A stretch of 64,000 nt of DNA from Bryobacterales bacterium (GCA_003164035.1 PLRS01000052.1:91659-155658); one strand, 5' to 3'; shown: positions 1-8,746, numbered from the stretch's first letter. Program-made: numbers and translations. The notes: generated by a model from the sequence alone, not told the origin.

Positions 1-123
1 GAGGATCGGCACAAAGCCGCGGGCCTCGATCACCTGCGTTTGTACGAAGTGCCGCTGTGGATGGCCTTTGGTACCGGCCTCTCCGCCGGCGTCGAGTGCG
101 CCAACCTGCGCCCGGCGGCGTGA
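1..123 (+). CDS. C-terminal end of an unrecognised protein (5' partial)
   Basis: An open frame enters from the left edge and stops at TGA 121-123, giving the last 40 residues of a protein that ends in ECANLRPAA. Third codon positions are strongly G/C, as in the neighbouring genes, so I take it as coding. I do not recognise the family from this short tail. It is convergent with the SnoaL-like gene that follows. Confidence 0.55.
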   Translation, partial: EDRHKAAGLDHLRLYEVPLWMAFGTGLSAGVECANLRPAA

Positions 124-155
124 CGCGATTTTGATCTTCTCGGGATTCTGGTCTT

Positions 156-590
156 TTAGCGAGCGTGCGCCGTCAATACGTTCCAAGCCGCCAGAGAGTC
201 CATGTAGTCTCTCCAGTGCGAAATTTTCCGGTTTTCAATATGTATGATTGAGCAAAACCGATTGTTGTACTTTAGGCCTGTCGCGAGGACAGTCCCATGG
301 ACTTCATATTCGATGACGACGACACGGCCGTTGTCTACCTTGTGGGTAATCAATTTATCGGCGGATTGAAGCTCGATGTTGTTGCCATAGCCCTTGAACT
401 TGGCCATCAGGTCGGCGCGCCCCCGGATAATGCGAGGCCAACCGGGGAAGTCGTAGAGCACCTCGTAGACGACGTCGTCAGCGACGATGTCGAAGAAGTG
501 CTCGCCATCGGCAAGGTCGCCTAGCGCCCCTCGAACCAACTCAAAGTAAGGCCGGGAGGCCTCGTAGGCGGCGTATTTCGGATTTGGCAT
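156..590 (-). CDS. SnoaL-like / NTF2-fold protein
   Basis: This is a 144-residue single-domain protein of the size and pattern of the SnoaL-like/nuclear transport factor 2 superfamily. The N-terminal helix is followed by the acidic stretch FFDIVADDVVYEV, a pocket-forming region with YDFPGWPRIIRGR, and a C-terminal strand pair with NNRFCSIIHIENRKISHWRDYMDS, which is typical of PhzA/B- and ketosteroid-isomerase-like members. It is probably cytoplasmic because no signal peptide is seen. A GGAG sequence lies a few bases upstream of ATG 588-590. The fold family is a confident call, but the substrate cannot be inferred and no pathway gene is adjacent. Confidence 0.8.
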   Translation of the reverse strand: MPNPKYAAYEASRPYFELVRGALGDLADGEHFFDIVADDVVYEVLYDFPGWPRIIRGRADLMAKFKGYGNNIELQSADKLITHKVDNGRVVVIEYEVHGTVLATGLKYNNRFCSIIHIENRKISHWRDYMDSLAAWNVLTAHAR

Positions 591-759
591 TCTGGATTCT
601 CCAAGCGCTTCGCAAGGTTGACTACGTTAATATACATTGGGAAGCTAGTATCGAACAATGTCCTCCGGCCGCGCGCGGGGACTGGGGCAGGGTTGGAGAG
701 TGGTCGATACCTGGGCGAATGGCTCCGGATAATCCGTCCCACCAGCGACGCTGGCGCGG

Positions 760-1170
760 CTAACCGATCTCGTCAAACAGAGAACCCGTAAGGCCGCCGC
801 TGGCTCCGCTACCGAGCAGGCTCTGGATTTCCGCCGATTGCATTTGTTCCGCGGTGGTTGCGGTAGAGGAAGTCGAAGCCGTGATAGAGGAAGACGCGCC
901 GGAAGAAGTGGACGACTCGGCTGCCTGGGCCAGGACGTCCTCCAGGCTGGTACCGCTTGTGCCGCCGGCGTTGGCGCCGGTCGTGCCCCCGAACAGCGTA
1001 TCCACATTCTCCAACTGCATGGCCGCCGTGCTCAGTTGGACGAGATCGGCGGGCGAGGCCTTCTCCAAAGCGGACACATCCTTCGAAGACGACGCCAACG
1101 GCGAGCCCACCTTAGAGAGAGTCTGGAGCAAATCCGCTACCCCAGGATTGGTCGAAGAGACGGAACCCAT
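760..1170 (-). CDS. Small Ser/Thr/Ala/Gly-rich hypothetical protein
   Basis: This is a protein of 136 residues with no recognised domain. The first half is helical-looking (GVADLLQTLSKVGSPLAS, DLVQLSTAAMQLENVDTLF). The second half is a low-complexity Ser/Thr/Ala linker with a Gly-rich tail ending FDEIG. I chose ATG 1168-1170 because GGGAGG lies seven bases upstream. The longer open frame to 1311 runs into a palindromic intergenic repeat and is not believable. There is no signal peptide or membrane segment. It is read divergently from the DksA-like gene with the repeat between them. Function unknown. Confidence 0.6.
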   Translation of the reverse strand: MGSVSSTNPGVADLLQTLSKVGSPLASSSKDVSALEKASPADLVQLSTAAMQLENVDTLFGGTTGANAGGTSGTSLEDVLAQAAESSTSSGASSSITASTSSTATTAEQMQSAEIQSLLGSGASGGLTGSLFDEIG

Positions 1171-1260
1171 TACCACACCTCCCAATGTGATATCGGCTGC
1201 AAGGGCGATTCGCTTTAGGCTCTCCGAGTGCTTAACCGGCCTGGGGATTTCGCAGTATAA

Positions 1261-1358
1261 CCGCGGCAACCGCTCCCTCGCGGTCGCGGCTCGGTAAGTG
1301 ACTGAAAACACGTGGCGCTCGTAACCGAGCCGCGACCGCGAGGGAGCGGTTGCCGCGG
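1261..1358. repeat. Family A palindromic intergenic repeat, copy A1
   Basis: Two perfectly complementary 35-base arms (1261-1295 and 1324-1358) flank a 28-base centre. The arm core is AACCGCTCCCTCGCGGTC. Related copies occur near 14093, 18577, 58358 and 63230. It lies in the gap between two divergent genes; the remainder (to 1571) holds no gene that I can support. Confidence 0.85.
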
Positions 1359-1571
1359 AACGGATTTCCCCCAGATCGGTTAGGCACCCAGGCCCTCCCA
1401 GGCCCTCCCTCCGATTTGACTTGCCGGCCTCGCATGCGCTAGGATCTTCTGATGGCTGCGTAGCCGCTCGCCCAAAGAGCCTGCCTCTGCTGGTTTCTCG
1501 GTTCGCACGAAGGGTTTCTCGCTATCCGAATCAGGCGGGAACTGCCGCAAGTTTAAGAATTAGAGACTGTT

Positions 1572-1982
1572 ATGATGAACGCCAAATACGGAACCAAGTC
1601 GAACTTTGCCAACTATCGGCGGGTCCTGGAGAGTAAAGCGGAGGAAGTGCGCGACAGCCTGTCCAAACAGAAGGCCGCGCAAGTGGTTTCGCGCTTGGAT
1701 ATTCCTTCCGACGAAGGCGATCTGAGCCAGCAGCACCACGAAGAATGGCTGTTTCTGAATCGCAATTCGATCGACATGAAACTGCTGCGGGAAATCTCCG
1801 GCGCGCTGAAACGGATCGATCTTGGCTCGTACGGAGTGTGCCCCGAGTGCGAAGAGGACATCTCCGTCAAGCGTCTGGACGCGGTGCCATGGGCGCGCTA
1901 TTGCGTGACCTGCCAGGATCTGGTTGCCACTCGCATCGAAGAGGGCGAGCTGGTCGACGAGCTCGAGGAAGCCAGCCGATGA
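1572..1982 (+). CDS. DksA/TraR-type zinc-finger regulator
   Basis: The product has 136 residues, the usual size for the DksA/TraR family. An N-terminal helical region (about 10-80) would form the coiled coil that enters the RNA polymerase secondary channel. It is followed by a C4 zinc finger with Cys90, Cys93, Cys111 and Cys114 (CPEC and CVTC). The acidic coiled-coil tip is not the canonical DxxDxA, so whether it responds to ppGpp like E. coli DksA is open. ATG 1572 is followed directly by a second ATG; either may be used. The stop overlaps the next start (ATGA), so it is probably translated together with the following small gene. Confidence 0.85.
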   Translation: MMNAKYGTKSNFANYRRVLESKAEEVRDSLSKQKAAQVVSRLDIPSDEGDLSQQHHEEWLFLNRNSIDMKLLREISGALKRIDLGSYGVCPECEEDISVKRLDAVPWARYCVTCQDLVATRIEEGELVDELEEASR

Positions 1983-2281
1983 ACCTGGTCGACCTGCGCA
2001 AGCTTTCGATTCGCCGCGGCCTCCGCATCCGTTTCCACTTGAACGGCGGTATGGAGTGCCTGATCGGCGAGGACGGAATCGCGCGGGTGCCCGGCCTCCA
2101 TTCGATCCCCAAGTTCAATCTGGAAGAAGAGCTGGCCGCGGCGCAGCAATTCATGCTCGAATCGTCGGCCGCGCAACCGCCAAAGGCCTCGCCTGTCCGC
2201 ACCGTGAATCGCCAGGAATTGGAAGCGATGGCGGCCGGCGCGGGGACCTCTTCCGGACCCGTCGAGCACGACGACGAGTAG
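1979..2281 (+). CDS. Conserved-looking small protein coupled to the DksA-like gene
   Basis: This is a 100-residue protein starting at the ATGA overlap with the DksA-like gene. The first 40 residues form a compact domain (RKLSIRRGLRIRFHLNGGMECLIGEDGIARVPGL) followed by a short helix and an acidic disordered tail ending HDDE. I do not recognise a named family. Overlap and shared strand suggest co-translation with the DksA-like regulator, and hfq follows 108 bases later. Codon usage matches neighbours. It is probably cytoplasmic; function unknown. Confidence 0.7.
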   Translation: MNLVDLRKLSIRRGLRIRFHLNGGMECLIGEDGIARVPGLHSIPKFNLEEELAAAQQFMLESSAAQPPKASPVRTVNRQELEAMAAGAGTSSGPVEHDDE

Positions 2282-2389
2282 CCCATAAGGGCCAGTACGG
2301 AGCCATGCCCTTCCCAAACGGTGTACAATACAATCGCCGATAACACTTTATCTGTTCTTTTTGACAGGCCTTGTTTTCTTGGGGGAGTG

Positions 2390-2692
2390 ATGGAGAAGCC
2401 GGCGCAAAATATTCAAGACAGCTTTCTAAACAACGCACGGAAAGACAAGATTGCCCTCACCATCTATTTGATGAGCGGCGTAAAGCTTTCCGGCCGGATC
2501 AAAAGTTTCGACAAGTATTCGCTGGTGCTCGAGACCAGCAGCCAGGAGCAGTTGATCTTCAAGCATGCCATTTCGACCGTGGTAACGCAGAAGGCAACTC
2601 ACCCTTATGCTTCGAGCGCGCAAGCGGTGGGGGCACATCCGGGCGCGGGCATTCCCGGCTCGCCGGTGCACGTCGATACGGCGGAGGCGTAG
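2390..2692 (+). CDS. hfq: RNA chaperone Hfq
   Basis: The 100-residue product has a clear Sm1 motif ([28 protein letters not shown], residues about 19-47) and an Sm2 motif ending FKHAIST (57-63). KHA is the hallmark of bacterial Hfq, though the preceding residue is Phe where E. coli has Tyr. Gln8 of the proximal RNA-binding face is present. A C-terminal tail of about 30 residues is rich in Ala, Gly and Pro. ATG 2390 is preceded by GGGGGAG, very close to the start. It forms the hexameric ring that pairs small RNAs with mRNAs. The hflX reading frame continues in the same frame immediately after its TAG stop. Confidence 0.95.
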   Translation: MEKPAQNIQDSFLNNARKDKIALTIYLMSGVKLSGRIKSFDKYSLVLETSSQEQLIFKHAISTVVTQKATHPYASSAQAVGAHPGAGIPGSPVHVDTAEA

Positions 2693-2806
2693 CCCACGCT
2701 TTCGGGGCAGAGCCGCGGCGAGCGGGCCGTCCTGGCCGGCATCGAATGGAAGGGCCGGTCCGGCTCGGAAAGCGCGCGGATCTCGGCCGAAGAGTCGCTG
2801 GAGGAG

Positions 2807-4060
2807 TTGGCGGAACTGGCGGCCAGCGCCGGTGGAACGGTCGTGGACCGTTTCCTGCAGTCGCGAGCCGGCCCGGAGGCGTCGACCCTCATCGGTTCCG
2901 GCAAGGTGGCGGAACTGCGGAGCGCCGTCGCAACGGCGGACGCGAGCGTGGTGGTTTTCGACCACGAGCTTACGCCCACCCAGCAACGCAATCTCGAAAA
3001 GGCTCTCGAAGTCAAAGTGCTGGACCGGACCCAGCTCATTCTGGACATTTTCGCTTCCCGGGCGCGCACTCGCGAAGGTCGCCTCCAGGTGGAATTGGCG
3101 CAGTTGAACTACCTGCTGCCGCGGTTGGCCGGGCACGGCGTGGAAATGTCGCGGCTTGGCGGCGGGATTGGTACTCGGGGACCGGGCGAGACGCAGCTTG
3201 AAACCGACCGCCGGCGGATCGCGCGCCGAATTCAAAAGATCAAGCGGGAGCTGGAAAGCGTGCGGGCGGGCCGGGCGCTGCACCGCCGGCGCCGGGTAGC
3301 GGTTCCGTTGGCCACTCTGGCCCTGGCCGGCTACACCAATGCCGGCAAATCGACGCTTTTCAATCGCCTCACGCGGGCCGGCGTGGTGGCGGACGCGCGC
3401 ATGTTCGCCACCCTCGATCCGACGGTGCGGCCGCTCGATCTGCCTTCCCGCCGCCGGGTGCTGGTGAGCGACACGGTGGGATTCATCCGCAATCTCCCGA
3501 CAACCGTGGTGGAAGCTTTCCGCGCCACCCTGGAAGAAGTGACGGAAGCGGCGTTGGTGCTGCACATAGTGGATGCCTCGTCACCGGCGGCTTCCGAACA
3601 TGTGGCGCACGTGCGGAAAGTGCTGGGCGAAATCGGCGCGGGCAATATACCCCAACTCCTGGTCTTGAACAAGATCGACCGTCTGGACAATGGTTCGGGT
3701 GCTGTTTTCGATGCCGCCGCCTGGGGACGCAGGATCGGGAACGAAGACCGTGCCGGCCTTCGGGCGGTGGGAATCTCGGCCGTCACCGGCGTAGGCGTGG
3801 ACGGTCTGGTGGCCGCCATCGACGACGTGCTGCCTCTCGATCCGATCCTTCGCGCGGTTTACCGTTTTCCAGCCGCCGATGGCGCCACGTTGGCGCTCTT
3901 GCACGCCTGCGGCAAGGTTCTGGAGGTGCGCTACGAGGGAGACGAATGTGTGGCGGACGTGGAGGCGCCTCAATCTCTGGGCCGGCGGGTGTCCCGATTT
4001 CTACAGAATCCACAGTTCTGTGGAAAACCTTGTGGGAAAGAGCCTGTTCCAGACAACTAA
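2807..4060 (+). CDS. hflX: Ribosome-associated GTPase HflX
   Basis: HflX-family GTPase that acts on stalled or stressed 50S/70S ribosomes. The N-terminal HflX domain contains LIGSGKVAEL and LGGGIGTRGPGETQLETDRR (118-137). It is followed by a G domain with G1 GYTNAGKST (175-183), G3 DTVGF and G4 NKID. TTG 2807 is the first ATG/GTG/TTG in frame, but HflX-like coding sequence (ERAVLAGIEWKG, SAEESLEEL) already runs from about 2720, directly after the hfq TAG at 2690-2692 and in the same frame. The true N-terminus is therefore probably longer than annotated, and its start codon is unclear. The hfq-hflX order is widespread. Confidence 0.9.
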   Translation: MAELAASAGGTVVDRFLQSRAGPEASTLIGSGKVAELRSAVATADASVVVFDHELTPTQQRNLEKALEVKVLDRTQLILDIFASRARTREGRLQVELAQLNYLLPRLAGHGVEMSRLGGGIGTRGPGETQLETDRRRIARRIQKIKRELESVRAGRALHRRRRVAVPLATLALAGYTNAGKSTLFNRLTRAGVVADARMFATLDPTVRPLDLPSRRRVLVSDTVGFIRNLPTTVVEAFRATLEEVTEAALVLHIVDASSPAASEHVAHVRKVLGEIGAGNIPQLLVLNKIDRLDNGSGAVFDAAAWGRRIGNEDRAGLRAVGISAVTGVGVDGLVAAIDDVLPLDPILRAVYRFPAADGATLALLHACGKVLEVRYEGDECVADVEAPQSLGRRVSRFLQNPQFCGKPCGKEPVPDN

Positions 4061-4286
4061 CTCTTGTAAAGAAAGACAGTTAGTGCGAATTGAACCATGC
4101 GGCAGCAATTTCTTGTAATGGCTTGACTCCAGGGAACTTACTGCAAAAAAACAAGGCTGGCGCGAATGTTTCAGTTCGGTTGCACCGCCGAAACGCGCCC
4201 GTCCCCGATTCTTTTCCACACTGGGTACCGGAGGGTGGGAAGCGAACAGCCTCCGCAGTCTGGTAAACTGATAAAGCTGCGATCAC

Positions 4287-4363
<77 letters not shown>

Positions 4364-4559
4364 CTCTTTTCAACGATTTCCAACCAATTCCAGCCACCGG
4401 GCCGCGCTCGCCTCAAGAAATAGGGCGATTAACCTGACTAGAACTCCCGCTACGGGGCAACTGGCGCCATGGCCGACCTAACCCCCGTCCGCGCGGCAGC
4501 GGCCAAAGTTCTTGGCGATTCGCCCGGCCGGCTGCATAATGAGGTTTCGCGAGAACACC

Positions 4560-6968
4560 ATGACCTATCGCCCATGCAGGCTTGCCCCTGGTATCGGTGT
4601 CAGCCTGTTCTTCATCCCTACCCTCTTCGCCGCCTCGGCCAACCAACCACCCGGCCTGTTAAGCGACCCGGTCGATATCAGTAGCGATTTTCACGACTTT
4701 ACCAACACGTTTTTCCTGGCCGACACGCTGGCCGCTTTCGACCCCGTCACCGCCACTGGCGCCATCTCCTGGCGCCGCCATCAGATGGTCCCGCGCATCG
4801 CCTTCGACAACATGGAGCCGGTGCTGCGCCCCTTCGCCGGCGAAACCTTCCCCGGCGGCGAATACGCCGTCGATCCCAGCTTGCCTTTCTCGATTCAGTT
4901 CGTCTCTCCGCGCACCGTCCGCATCCGCATCAGGACCGGCGGCGCCTCCCGGCCAGACGTGCCCTCGCTGATGCTGGTGGGCGAACCGCCGCGCGACGCC
5001 TCGTGGCGGTATTCCGCCGTCGAGGGAGGTCATCGCTATACCAGCCAGGCAGGGTCGGTTACGATTCTGACCAACCCCTGGCACATCGAATTTCGGGATG
5101 CCCAGGGCAAGCTGCTGACCCGCACCAATCACACCGCTGACAACCAGAAACTGCTCGACCCGGTACTGCCGTTTTCCTTTATTCGCCGGACCTCGGATTA
5201 TTCGCGCAGCCTGGCCGCGGTGTTTTCCCTCAGCCCGGGCGAGAAGCTGTTCGGCTGCGGCGAATCCTTCACCCGCCTGGATAAGCGCGGCCAGAAGATC
5301 GTGCTGTGGGCCAACGACGCCAACGGAGTGGAGAGCGGCCGCATGTACAAGCCGATTCCGTTCTTCATGAGCAACCGGGGATACGGCATGTTCGCGCACA
5401 CCTCGGCGCCGGCCACATTCGATTTCGGCGCCTCCTACAGCATCGCGAACTCCCTGCTGCTGGGCGATGACGAGCTGGACCTGTTCGTCTTTCTGGGCGC
5501 TCCCAAGGACATCCTGAACGAGTACACCAACCTGACCGGCAAGCCTCCCATGCCGCCGCTGTGGTCGTTCGGATTGTGGATGAGCCGCATCACGTATTCG
5601 AGCGAGGCGGAAGTGCGCGCCGTGGCCGCCAAACTGCGCGAGAATCGGGTGCCGGCCGACGTGATCCACCTGGACACCGGGTGGTTCGAGACCGACTGGC
5701 GCTGCGACTACAAGTTCTCCACTACGCGCTTCCAGGACCCGGCCAGGATGATGGCCGACCTGAAACAGCAGGGCTTCCACATCTCGCTGTGGCAGCTTCC
5801 CTACTTCGTGCCCAAGAACCTTCTGTTCCCGGAAATCGTGGCGAAGGGGCTGGCCGTGAAGGACGGGCAGGGCAACCTGCCGTACGAGGACGCGATCCTG
5901 GATTTCACCAACCCGGCCACGGTCGCCTGGTACCAGGAGAAGATCGCCAACCTGCTGAAGATGGGCGCCGGGGCGATCAAGGTGGATTTCGGGGAGGCCG
6001 CGCCGCTCACCGGCATTTACGCCAACGGGCGCAGCGGATTCTACGAGCACAACCTGTACCCGCTGCGCTACAACAAAGCGGTAGCGGACATCACCCGCCA
6101 GGTGACGGGAGAAAACATCATCTGGGCGCGCAGCGCGTGGGCGGGCAGCCAGCGGTATCCGCTGCATTGGGGCGGCGATTCCGGAAATACCGACACCAGC
6201 ATGGCGGCGACGCTGCGCGGCGGTCTATCGTTCGGCCTGAGCGGGTTCACCTTCTGGAGCCACGACATCGGCGGGTTCGCCCAAAAACCGCCGGAAGAGT
6301 TGTACCGGCGCTGGACCGCGTTCGGCATGCTGACCTCGCACAGCCGGTGCCACGGCGCGCCGCCGCGGGAACCATGGGAGTATAGCGCGCAGTTTCTCGA
6401 CGATTTCCGCCGCGCCGACGAGTTGAAATATCGCCTGATGCCGTACATTTACGCCCAATCCAAAGATTCGACCGAGCGCGGCCTGCCGATGCTGCGCGCG
6501 CTGTTCGTCGAATTCCCCGACGATCCGGGCGCGTGGCAGGTGGAAGACGAGTACCTGTTCGGGGCGGATCTTCTTGTCGCACCTTTGATGGAGAGCGGAA
6601 CGACGGGGCGCGATGTTTACGTGCCGAAGGGCCAGTGGATCGACTATCAGACAGGCAAGCTTTACGCCGGAGGCTGGCAGAAGATCGAGGCGGGCCAGAT
6701 CCCGGTGGTGCTGCTGGTGCGGGAGGGTGCGATTATTCCACGCATGAAGCCGGCGCAATCGACCTCCCAGTTGGACTGGAAGAATCTGGAGATGGTGGTT
6801 TATGCCGCGAGCGCACAGAGCGCCCAAGGCCTTGTCTGCCTGCCCGCGGACAACGAGCTGCGGCGCGTGAATGCCGCCCGCCGCGGTACCGGGTTCGCTC
6901 TCACTGCCGATCCGCTCGCGGGCAAAGCCGCGTCCACGGTCCGGCTGTACTCCGAGGTTGCGCGGTAG
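4560..6968 (+). CDS. GH31 family glycosidase (alpha-xylosidase/alpha-glucosidase type), secreted
   Basis: A glycoside hydrolase family 31 enzyme of about 800 residues. An N-terminal beta-sandwich precedes the (beta/alpha)8 barrel, which starts at PPLWSFGLWMSR. The nucleophile aspartate lies in IKVDFGEAAP and the acid/base aspartate in HWGGDSGNTDTS, as in YicI-type alpha-xylosidases. SHDIGGF and a proximal C-terminal sheet follow. A signal peptide (MTYRPCRLAPGIGVSLFF...AASA) favours ATG 4560; ATG 4539 is an alternative and neither has a strong ribosome site. It would cleave terminal alpha-xylose or alpha-glucose residues outside the cytoplasm. The GH35-like pseudogene follows after 11 bases, suggesting a former hemicellulose operon. 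Substrate is inferred. Confidence 0.88.
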   Translation: MTYRPCRLAPGIGVSLFFIPTLFAASANQPPGLLSDPVDISSDFHDFTNTFFLADTLAAFDPVTATGAISWRRHQMVPRIAFDNMEPVLRPFAGETFPGGEYAVDPSLPFSIQFVSPRTVRIRIRTGGASRPDVPSLMLVGEPPRDASWRYSAVEGGHRYTSQAGSVTILTNPWHIEFRDAQGKLLTRTNHTADNQKLLDPVLPFSFIRRTSDYSRSLAAVFSLSPGEKLFGCGESFTRLDKRGQKIVLWANDANGVESGRMYKPIPFFMSNRGYGMFAHTSAPATFDFGASYSIANSLLLGDDELDLFVFLGAPKDILNEYTNLTGKPPMPPLWSFGLWMSRITYSSEAEVRAVAAKLRENRVPADVIHLDTGWFETDWRCDYKFSTTRFQDPARMMADLKQQGFHISLWQLPYFVPKNLLFPEIVAKGLAVKDGQGNLPYEDAILDFTNPATVAWYQEKIANLLKMGAGAIKVDFGEAAPLTGIYANGRSGFYEHNLYPLRYNKAVADITRQVTGENIIWARSAWAGSQRYPLHWGGDSGNTDTSMAATLRGGLSFGLSGFTFWSHDIGGFAQKPPEELYRRWTAFGMLTSHSRCHGAPPREPWEYSAQFLDDFRRADELKYRLMPYIYAQSKDSTERGLPMLRALFVEFPDDPGAWQVEDEYLFGADLLVAPLMESGTTGRDVYVPKGQWIDYQTGKLYAGGWQKIEAGQIPVVLLVREGAIIPRMKPAQSTSQLDWKNLEMVVYAASAQSAQGLVCLPADNELRRVNAARRGTGFALTADPLAGKAASTVRLYSEVAR

Positions 6969-6979
6969 GAGGCGGGAGG

Positions 6980-7822
6980 GTGCAAAAGATCCGAGTGTTC
7001 TTGCCGGCCCTGGTGGCGGTGACGTTGTTCGCCCAGGTGAAGGAGAGCCCCATCCCTCGCCTGGTGCGCAGAGACGGGCGTTATGCGCTCTTCGTGGATG
7101 GTGCGCCGTTCCTCATGCTGGGCGCTCAAGTTCACAATTCGAGCGCCTGGCCGGCGATGCTGCCGAAGGTATGGCCGGCCATGGAATACCTGCGCGTCAA
7201 TACGGTGGAAATGCCCGTCTACTGGGAGCAGTTCGAACCCACCGAAGGGCATTACGATTACAGCGTCGTCGATACGCTGCTGGCCCAGGCCCGCGAACAT
7301 CGCCTGCGGCTGGTCCTGCTCTGGTTCGGCACCTGGAAAAACGGCAGCCAGCATTACATGCCCGAGTGGATGGACATATCCAGCAGGTGGCGGCCGCCGG
7401 CAAAGCGGTCTACCCGCTCCCCCTATACGCCAATGCGGCGTTGCGCGACCCCATCGGACCGGGCGCTCCCGGCAGTTACGAAAGCGGCGGCCCCACCGAT
7501 AACGTCATTCCCATCTGGAAAGTTGCCGCTCCGGCGCTCGATCTCGTCGCACCCGATATTTATATGAGCGACTCGGCGCCGTATCTGAAGGTGTTGGAGC
7601 TCTACCGCCGCGAAAACCAATTCCTGGTAACCGGCTTCTACAGCCGCGTGGATTTTCGTCCCGCCGACGCGGCCAGGCAACGCCAGTTCCTCCGCGTGGA
7701 AGAGGGCGCCTACGAAAAAGGTGTTTTCAAGCCGGTCCGCGTCTGGAATGGCGACGAGACCGATTGGGGCCTCAATTTCGGAGCCGATCCGGTGGTGCTG
7801 CGCGTGTCGGTGGCGACATACT
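6980..7822 (+). pseudogene. Decayed GH35-like (DUF5597-type) beta-galactosidase
   Basis: A GTG start with a signal peptide leads into a recognisable catalytic-barrel N-terminus (LVRRDGRYALFVDGAPFLMLGAQVHNSS, VNTVEMPVYWEQFEPTEGHYDYS, LVLLWFGTWKNGSQHYMPEW). At about 7368-7375 the reading frame changes and a mid-domain segment resumes (AGKAVYPLPLYANAAL, ALDLVAPDIYMSD), so sequence between has been lost. A second junction near 7620 joins LYRRENQ to the C-terminal LVTGFYSRVDFR and RVWNGDETDWGLNF. The pieces are far shorter than an intact family member, which is normally over 500 residues. It sits directly behind the GH31 gene. Confidence 0.6.
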
Positions 7823-7989
7823 CAATCGCCGAGCAGGCCGGCCGGATCTGCCGAAACTTCGTGCCTTGTTCGGCGACGAGTTCGTCATGGGACGGATGCC
7901 GGTACCCGCCGTCCCCTGCGTCTCGTAGCAGGCTCTTGGGGACGCCAGAACCGCCTTGCCACCATAGGAATCAGCAGGAGGTCCCGGCC

Positions 7990-8268
7990 ATGCAGAATGT
8001 TTCGATTCGGAGGGCAAGTGAGCTATCCGCGGCGGCGAAGTCCGCCGTAGAACACCTTCTCGGCCGGTCAGTTGCGCCCGACGAGGGGATTAGCGTCGCT
8101 GCCGTTCCTCCGCAACGCGTTCCACCCTCGGAAAGCCGGGCCGTGCTCGCGCGGAATCTGGAAGTGTTCCTCAACCGCCGCGCGGACAAGGTCAACGGTC
8201 TTCCGGAAGTAGAAATCGATGCGGCCATCGATGAAGCCCTCCACGCCGTTCGGCACAAGCGTACATGA
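7990..8268 (+). CDS. Antitoxin-like protein of a PIN toxin module
   Basis: A 92-residue protein beginning MQNVSIRRASELSAAAK, with the segment VEHLLGRSVAPDEGISV and a helical C-terminus DAAIDEALHAVRHKRT. This layout resembles the small antitoxins that precede PIN-domain toxins in acidobacteria. Its stop overlaps an ATG (ATGA at 8265-8268) that opens with MRIVLDTNIPVRAN, the typical N-terminus of a PIN toxin. AGGAGG lies about ten bases upstream of ATG 7990. Its partner is truncated, so the antitoxin is probably an orphan relic. The stretch 7823-7989 in front of it holds no supportable gene. Confidence 0.6.
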   Translation: MQNVSIRRASELSAAAKSAVEHLLGRSVAPDEGISVAAVPPQRVPPSESRAVLARNLEVFLNRRADKVNGLPEVEIDAAIDEALHAVRHKRT

Positions 8269-8340
8269 GGATCGTCCTTGATACGAATATCCCTGTTCGA
8301 GCAAACGCGAAAGCCAGGGGACCAGCCACGGAGATGAACC
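8265..8340 (+). pseudogene. Truncated PIN-domain toxin (N-terminal fragment)
   Basis: The frame from ATG 8265 gives MRIVLDTNIPVRANAKARG, matching the first beta strand and first catalytic Asp region (LDTN) of PIN ribonucleases. After about 22 residues the similarity stops and the sequence runs into an HNH nuclease remnant. All downstream PIN catalytic acids are missing, so it cannot be active. Confidence 0.55.
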
Positions 8341-8746
8341 GTATGCCGCGATTCACGGATGGCTGCGCCTCTGTCCCGGTTCACGCACAATCCGTACGTG
8401 AGGCGCTACGGAGGGTGGCTCGGCGCTGTACGTGCCTTTCTAAGGGCGGTTGAGGTCGAGCCCGCCGCCGAAGGCTCCGGGCCCTGCGTCCCGCAACAGC
8501 CTGCGCGCGGTCCGAGGGATCCCTCGCTGCGGCTTCGGTTTCTAGTTATGAGGCGTGACCGGTTCTCTTGTCGACATTGCGGAGTGTCCCCCGCCAAAGA
8601 TCCCAGCGTCGAGCTTCACGTCGATCATGTCGTTCAACGTCGTTCCATGGGTCGAGGGAGGCCCGACGACTCTGCAGAACCTCCAGACGCTATGCGCACG
8701 ATGCAACCTGGGGAAGAGCGATCTGCAGGAAGACGGACCTGACTAA
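8341..8746 (+). pseudogene. Frameshifted HNH endonuclease remnant
   Basis: The first frame reads LSRFTHNPYVRRYGGWLGAVRAFLRA, then LRLRFLVMRRDRFSCRHCGVSPAKDPSVELHVDHV, the CxxC and HVDHV parts of an HNH domain. The continuation PWVEGGPTTLQNLQTLCARCNLGKSD, with the second CxxC and the N-containing helix, lies in another frame ending at TAA 8744-8746. The shift falls at about 8630-8650, where GTCGTT is repeated ten bases apart. Removing ten bases restores one continuous HNH domain. The N-terminus is also lost at the junction with the PIN fragment. From 8747 to 8926 I see no gene. Confidence 0.65.

Noticed and set aside
1171..1311. N-terminal extension of the small protein gene to 1311
   Set aside because: The extra codons translate a family A palindrome, and the ribosome site sits before ATG 1170.
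2361..2366. A perfect TTGACA just upstream of hfq as a -35 box
   Set aside because: No -10-like sequence lies 16-18 bases downstream, and the start codon is too close.
2426..3565. A long minus-strand open frame across hfq-hflX
   Set aside because: It is antisense to two clearly recognised genes and has no recognisable domain.
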